A program made the translations under genes and the position numbers. Below are positions 60,349-64,000 of a stretch of 64,000 nt of DNA, one piece after another (position 1 is the first letter of the stretch; every line of letters starts with the position of its first letter). This DNA is from CADEED01 sp035502995. GTDB lineage: Bacteria; Pseudomonadota; Gammaproteobacteria; Steroidobacterales; Steroidobacteraceae. The notes under the pieces were generated by a model. That model was not told where the DNA came from, ran no database searches, and worked only from the letters and a program-made list of their open reading frames with translations. The DNA lies in assembly GCA_035502995.1 (NCBI GenBank), contig DATJTW010000055.1:1-64000 (forward strand). Direction: 5' to 3'.

Positions 60349-62409
60349 TCAGGCGCGCAGCGCCTCGTCGAACAATCCATGTTGCGGCTTCAACGGCACG
60401 CGGATCCGCACGGTGGTGCCTTCGCCGACGATCGAATGGATGTCGATCGACCCGCCCATCAGCTTCAGCCGCTCGCGGATGTTGAACAATCCGAAGCCGC
60501 CCTGTCTCGTGGGCAACCGGTCGATCACCTGTACCTCGAATCCCACACCGGGGTCGACGACGTCGATCGTCAACGCCTCGCCGTTCACCGCGCAGCGCAC
60601 GGTGGCGCGCTTGGAGCGCGCATGCTTGATCACGTTCTGCAGCAGCTCGCGCACGGTCTGGAACAGCAATACGGTCACCTGGTCCTCGAGCGGCTTCGCG
60701 ATGCCGTCATCCTCGACGTTCACCGTCAGCCGCTGCTGCTTCGCCACGCGATCCGCGAGCCAGCGCAACGCTTCCACCAGGCCGGTGTCGTGCAGTCCGG
60801 GCGGCGCGAGCTCGAGCATCAGCGTGCGCGTCTGCAGCGTCGTGTCGGCCAGCACCTGCTCCGCCTCGAGCAGGATCGCGAGCTGATCGCGATCCGACGT
60901 CTTGCGCTTCACCTCGGCCAGCTGCATCGCCATACCGGCGAGATTCTGCGCGGGGCCGTCGTGCAGCTCGCTCGCGAGCTTGCGCCGCGCGCGTTCCTCG
61001 GCCAGCGTGATCTCGGTGGCCAGCGCGCGCAGCTGCGAATCGTGCTGGGCCAGCGCGCTCTCGGCCTCGCGCATCGCGGTGACATCGCGGCCGGTGCCCC
61101 AGAACCGCAGCACCTTGCCGTCCTCGACGATGCCGATCATCGAGATCAGCAACACGCGATCGAGCCCGTACGGCCCATGCACCACGTGCTCAATGTTCCG
61201 CACCTGGTAACCGTTGCGGATCGCCTCGCGGATGCGCTCGATGTAGATGCGCGACCAGGTCGGATGATCCGCCAGCCGCGTGCCGACGATGGTCTTCTCC
61301 GCTTCCTTCACGCCCAGCGCCACCATGAACGCCGTGTTGCACTCGGCCACGAAGCCGTGTTTGCGCACCCACGCGATCTGGTCGTCCGCGGACAACGAAA
61401 CCGGCATCGGCTCCGCGAGCTCGGTGCGGAAGATGGCCTCGCTGCTGTTGGCGATGAACGCGCGATACCGCTCGTCGCTGCAACGCGCGTTCTCGATGGC
61501 GTGATCGCGCTCGCCCATCACGGCCTGCAACAGCAGCAGCGGCAACACGCACAGCGCGAGGAACGTCTGCAGCTCGTACACGCCTTCGAACGGGCCGTAG
61601 CCGCGCGTCGTCGCCAGCGACGCCATCGCCACCGTCAGACCGGCCGCGAGCGCGGTGCGCCGCGGGCCGCCGAGCATCGCGATCCAGACGAGCACGGGAT
61701 ACACGATGTAGGGCACATCGAGCGGCGACGTCGGCATGCCGTCGTTGTGCAGGAACACGGCGGTCAACAGCACGACCAGCACCGCGAACGCGGCCAGTGT
61801 CGCCGCCCGCCCGCCGCGCGACGTACGGTGCATGCCGAGCCCGTGGAAGCCGATGGTCAGCAACAGCGGCGTGACGACCAGCGCGCCGAGGAAGTCGCCG
61901 ATCCACCAGCTCTGCACCTGGATCCAGAAGGCATGGGTGTCGGGATAGCCGCCGCGCACGGCCGTGGCCACCAGTGCGCAGGCCAGCGTCGACAGCAGCG
62001 CCGCGGCGGCGAAGCACAGGATGTGCCGCAGGCGCGCGAACGAGATGGGCCCGCTGACACCGAGATGCATCAGCGACACGCCGATCATGCCGGCCGCGAA
62101 CTTGACCGGCAGCAGCACGGCGACCAGCTTCAGCGGGATCTGCGGCGCCCAGACCAGGTGGCCGGCCAGCTCGGCGGCCACGCAGCTCACGAACAGCACT
62201 GTCCAGAAACGGGCGGGATACAGCAGAAGGAAGGCGAAGAGGACGCCGCTGGCCGGCCAGAACACCCCCACGTCGTGGGGCGCGATCAGCAGGTTGGTAC
62301 CAATACCGACAGCCAGGAAATGCAACGGAAAGTAGACTGCTCCCGCCTGCAGGGGACCTAACTTCAGTCCGAACGGTCGAACGAGACGATTCATGACTGG
62401 CGCCATCAT
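60349..62409 (-). CDS. MASE1-domain sensor histidine kinase (HisKA_3 type)
   Basis: 686 residues. An N-terminal MASE1 domain of eight or so helices (about 15-290, GVFWPASGVLFAFLLLYP motif) leads to a PAS domain (about 310-440, DERYRAFIANSSEAIFRTE) and a NarL-type dimerisation domain with phospho-acceptor His483 in ASELHDGPAQNL. The HATPase domain has LLQNVIKHARS, DPGVGF and GGFGLFNIRERLKLMGG. It should phosphorylate a LuxR-type response regulator, but none is encoded nearby. The start could be 62409 or the ATG at 62394. Signal unknown. Confidence 0.94.
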   Translation of the reverse strand: MMAPVMNRLVRPFGLKLGPLQAGAVYFPLHFLAVGIGTNLLIAPHDVGVFWPASGVLFAFLLLYPARFWTVLFVSCVAAELAGHLVWAPQIPLKLVAVLLPVKFAAGMIGVSLMHLGVSGPISFARLRHILCFAAAALLSTLACALVATAVRGGYPDTHAFWIQVQSWWIGDFLGALVVTPLLLTIGFHGLGMHRTSRGGRAATLAAFAVLVVLLTAVFLHNDGMPTSPLDVPYIVYPVLVWIAMLGGPRRTALAAGLTVAMASLATTRGYGPFEGVYELQTFLALCVLPLLLLQAVMGERDHAIENARCSDERYRAFIANSSEAIFRTELAEPMPVSLSADDQIAWVRKHGFVAECNTAFMVALGVKEAEKTIVGTRLADHPTWSRIYIERIREAIRNGYQVRNIEHVVHGPYGLDRVLLISMIGIVEDGKVLRFWGTGRDVTAMREAESALAQHDSQLRALATEITLAEERARRKLASELHDGPAQNLAGMAMQLAEVKRKTSDRDQLAILLEAEQVLADTTLQTRTLMLELAPPGLHDTGLVEALRWLADRVAKQQRLTVNVEDDGIAKPLEDQVTVLLFQTVRELLQNVIKHARSKRATVRCAVNGEALTIDVVDPGVGFEVQVIDRLPTRQGGFGLFNIRERLKLMGGSIDIHSIVGEGTTVRIRVPLKPQHGLFDEALRA

Positions 62410-62495
62410 AGAACGAGACCTGGACCGTAGCTCGACGGCGACGACTTGTTGTTTGCTCCGGCTGGGGCATATTTCCGGTTTCGAGGGATAAATCA

Positions 62496-64000
62496 GTGAA
62501 AAGCCGCTTCGGATTCAGGGTATTGCTGTTCCCCGTGTTCGCCACGCTGGCCGCCTGCGGCAGCAGCGGCGGCGGCGAGGGCAGTTCCGGGCTGCCGTCC
62601 GGCGGTGGCGGTGGCTCGACCACCTGGACGCCGAACGTCTTTTTGCCCTCGTCGACCTACGACAAGCTCTGCGCCAACCCGCGCGCCGGCACCACCGACC
62701 AGCGCGGCACCGTCGCCGACGAGAACCGCTGGCTGCGTTCCTGGACCAACGAGCTGTACCTCTGGTACGGCGAGGTCACGGACCGCGACCCGAATGCCTA
62801 TTCGGACCCGCTCGACTACTTCGACCTGCTGCGCACCACGGCGACGACGCCCTCGGGCGCCGACAAGGACAAGTTCCACTTCACGTACGACACCGCCGTG
62901 TGGCAGGCCCTCTCCCAGGGCGGCACCGAGGCCGGCTACGGCGCGGAGTTCGCGATCCTGGCGGGTTCGCCGCCGCGCCGCATCGTCGTCGCGTTCACGG
63001 ATGCCGGTTCGCCGGCCGCCTCGCAGCTCGCGCGCGGCGATGAGGTCCTGCAGGTCGACGGTGTCGACGCGGTCAACGGCGGCACGCAGGCCAACGTCGA
63101 CGTGCTAAACGCCGGCCTGTTCCCGGACAGCGTCGGCGAGAGCCACACGCTGGTCGTGCGCAACACCGCGGGTGTGCAGCGCTCGGTGACGCTGACCAGC
63201 GCGACGATCACGCACGTGCCCGTGCCGGTCGTCACCACCTTCTCCACCGGCTCGGGCGCCGTCGGCTACATCCAGTTCAACGACCACATCGCGACGGCCG
63301 AGACGCCGCTGATGAACGCGATCACGCAGCTGAAGACCGCGAACGTCACGGACCTGATCCTCGACCTGCGCTACAACGGCGGCGGTTACCTCGACATGGC
63401 CAGCGAGGTCGCTTACATGATCGCGAACCCGACGCTGACCAGCGGCCAGACTTTCGAGAAGATCGTATTCAACGACAAGAACCCGTCGAGGAACCCGGTG
63501 ACCGGCGAGACGCTGACGCCGACCGCGTTCCACACCACGACGCAGGGATTCCAGGGCTCGGCCGGCCGCGCGCTGCCGAACCTCGGCCTCGACCACGTGT
63601 ACATCATCGTCGGGCCGGGCACGTGCTCGGCCAGCGAGTCGATCATCAACTCGCTGCGCGGCGTCGGTGTGCAGGTGTACCTCATCGGCTCGACCACCTG
63701 CGGCAAGCCGTACGGCTTCTATCCCACCGACAACTGCGGCACTACCTACTTCACCATCCAGTTCAAGGGCGAGAACGCCGCGAACTTCGGCGACTACACC
63801 GACGGCTTCTCGCCGGCGAACACGGTGAACGATGCCGGCACGACGGTCGCGGGTTGCTCGGTGGCGGACGACTTCACTCACCCGATGGGTGACGTCGCCG
63901 AGGGCCGCGTCGCGGCGGCGCTGTCCTTCCGCGCCAGCAACAACCAGACCTGCCCGACGCCAAGCGGCAACTCGCACCCGGTGCTGTCGAAGGCCTCGCC
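62496..64000 (+). CDS. S41-family peptidase lipoprotein, 3' end beyond window
   Basis: 501 codons to the edge, no stop. The GTG at 62496 has GAGGGA 7 bases upstream; the leader ends with lipobox LAAC, then a Gly/Ser-rich linker. S41 N-terminal helices (ENRWLRSWTNELYLWYGEV) precede a PDZ domain (AGSPAASQLARGDEVLQVDG). The catalytic core has LILDLRYNGGGYLD, nucleophile Ser in GPGTCSASES and Lys in STTCGKPYG. A periplasmic tail-specific protease type. Divergent from the histidine kinase by 86 bp. Confidence 0.93.
   Translation, partial: MKSRFGFRVLLFPVFATLAACGSSGGGEGSSGLPSGGGGGSTTWTPNVFLPSSTYDKLCANPRAGTTDQRGTVADENRWLRSWTNELYLWYGEVTDRDPNAYSDPLDYFDLLRTTATTPSGADKDKFHFTYDTAVWQALSQGGTEAGYGAEFAILAGSPPRRIVVAFTDAGSPAASQLARGDEVLQVDGVDAVNGGTQANVDVLNAGLFPDSVGESHTLVVRNTAGVQRSVTLTSATITHVPVPVVTTFSTGSGAVGYIQFNDHIATAETPLMNAITQLKTANVTDLILDLRYNGGGYLDMASEVAYMIANPTLTSGQTFEKIVFNDKNPSRNPVTGETLTPTAFHTTTQGFQGSAGRALPNLGLDHVYIIVGPGTCSASESIINSLRGVGVQVYLIGSTTCGKPYGFYPTDNCGTTYFTIQFKGENAANFGDYTDGFSPANTVNDAGTTVAGCSVADDFTHPMGDVAEGRVAAALSFRASNNQTCPTPSGNSHPVLSKAS

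Noticed and set aside
59887..62361. 824-codon plus-strand open frame rich in His, Arg and Gln
   Set aside because: It is antisense to the gloB and histidine-kinase genes, which have clear family motifs; composition is that of a GC-rich shadow frame.

Overview
The window is GC-rich bacterial chromosome carrying a replication origin. The order gyrB-recF-dnaN-dnaA on the minus strand, then rpmH-rnpA-yidD-yidC-mnmE on the plus strand, is the gammaproteobacterial oriC neighbourhood. A Caulobacter-type TonB-dependent receptor, LacI-type carbohydrate control and tandem flavin-dependent halogenases suggest an environmental oligotroph of the Xanthomonadales/Nevskiales/Steroidobacter kind. This taxonomic guess is inference only.

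Left arm (1-17.2 kb): a carbohydrate locus has a LacI regulator divergent from a TonB receptor, two overlapping tryptophan-halogenase-like genes and a GH97 alpha-glucosidase cut by the window edge. The second halogenase has lost its catalytic residues. Next come a TetR/alpha-beta hydrolase divergent pair, a secreted GH11 xylanase with a carbohydrate-binding module, an ankyrin protein, a coupled SDR/amine-oxidase pair and a DUF1801 gene behind gyrB.

Origin (17.2-33.7 kb): the dnaA-dnaN gap (about 21823-22026) carries a cluster of DnaA-box-like sites and is the likely oriC. Two near-consensus parS sites lie inside recF. The plus-strand block runs rpmH, rnpA, yidD, yidC, mnmE and a small HExxH protein. 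After a minus-strand hydrolase/NatAB operon comes mnmG. The usual rsmG-parA-parB genes do not follow it; a Tat-type lipoprotein binding protein does.

Right arm (33.7-64 kb): mostly housekeeping and small accessory genes. These include a DUF885 peptidase, a degenerate CheD-like protein, an SPFH/NfeD pair, a CBS protein, TrkA/TrkH, uvrD-pyrF, an AI-2E-type permease, GST and LysR genes, a DoxX protein, a CYTH protein, two GFA proteins, gloB, an orphan MASE1 histidine kinase and an S41 peptidase running off the right edge.

Two genome-scale signals stand out. Palindromic repeats of the GGGGACNGTCCCC / GGGGTCTGACCCC type sit exactly on stop or start codons of at least five genes. The octamer CTATCTAC occurs twelve times, always on the coding strand. 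No tRNA, rRNA, CRISPR array, insertion sequence or prophage was seen, and no gene-free stretch exceeds about 300 bases.
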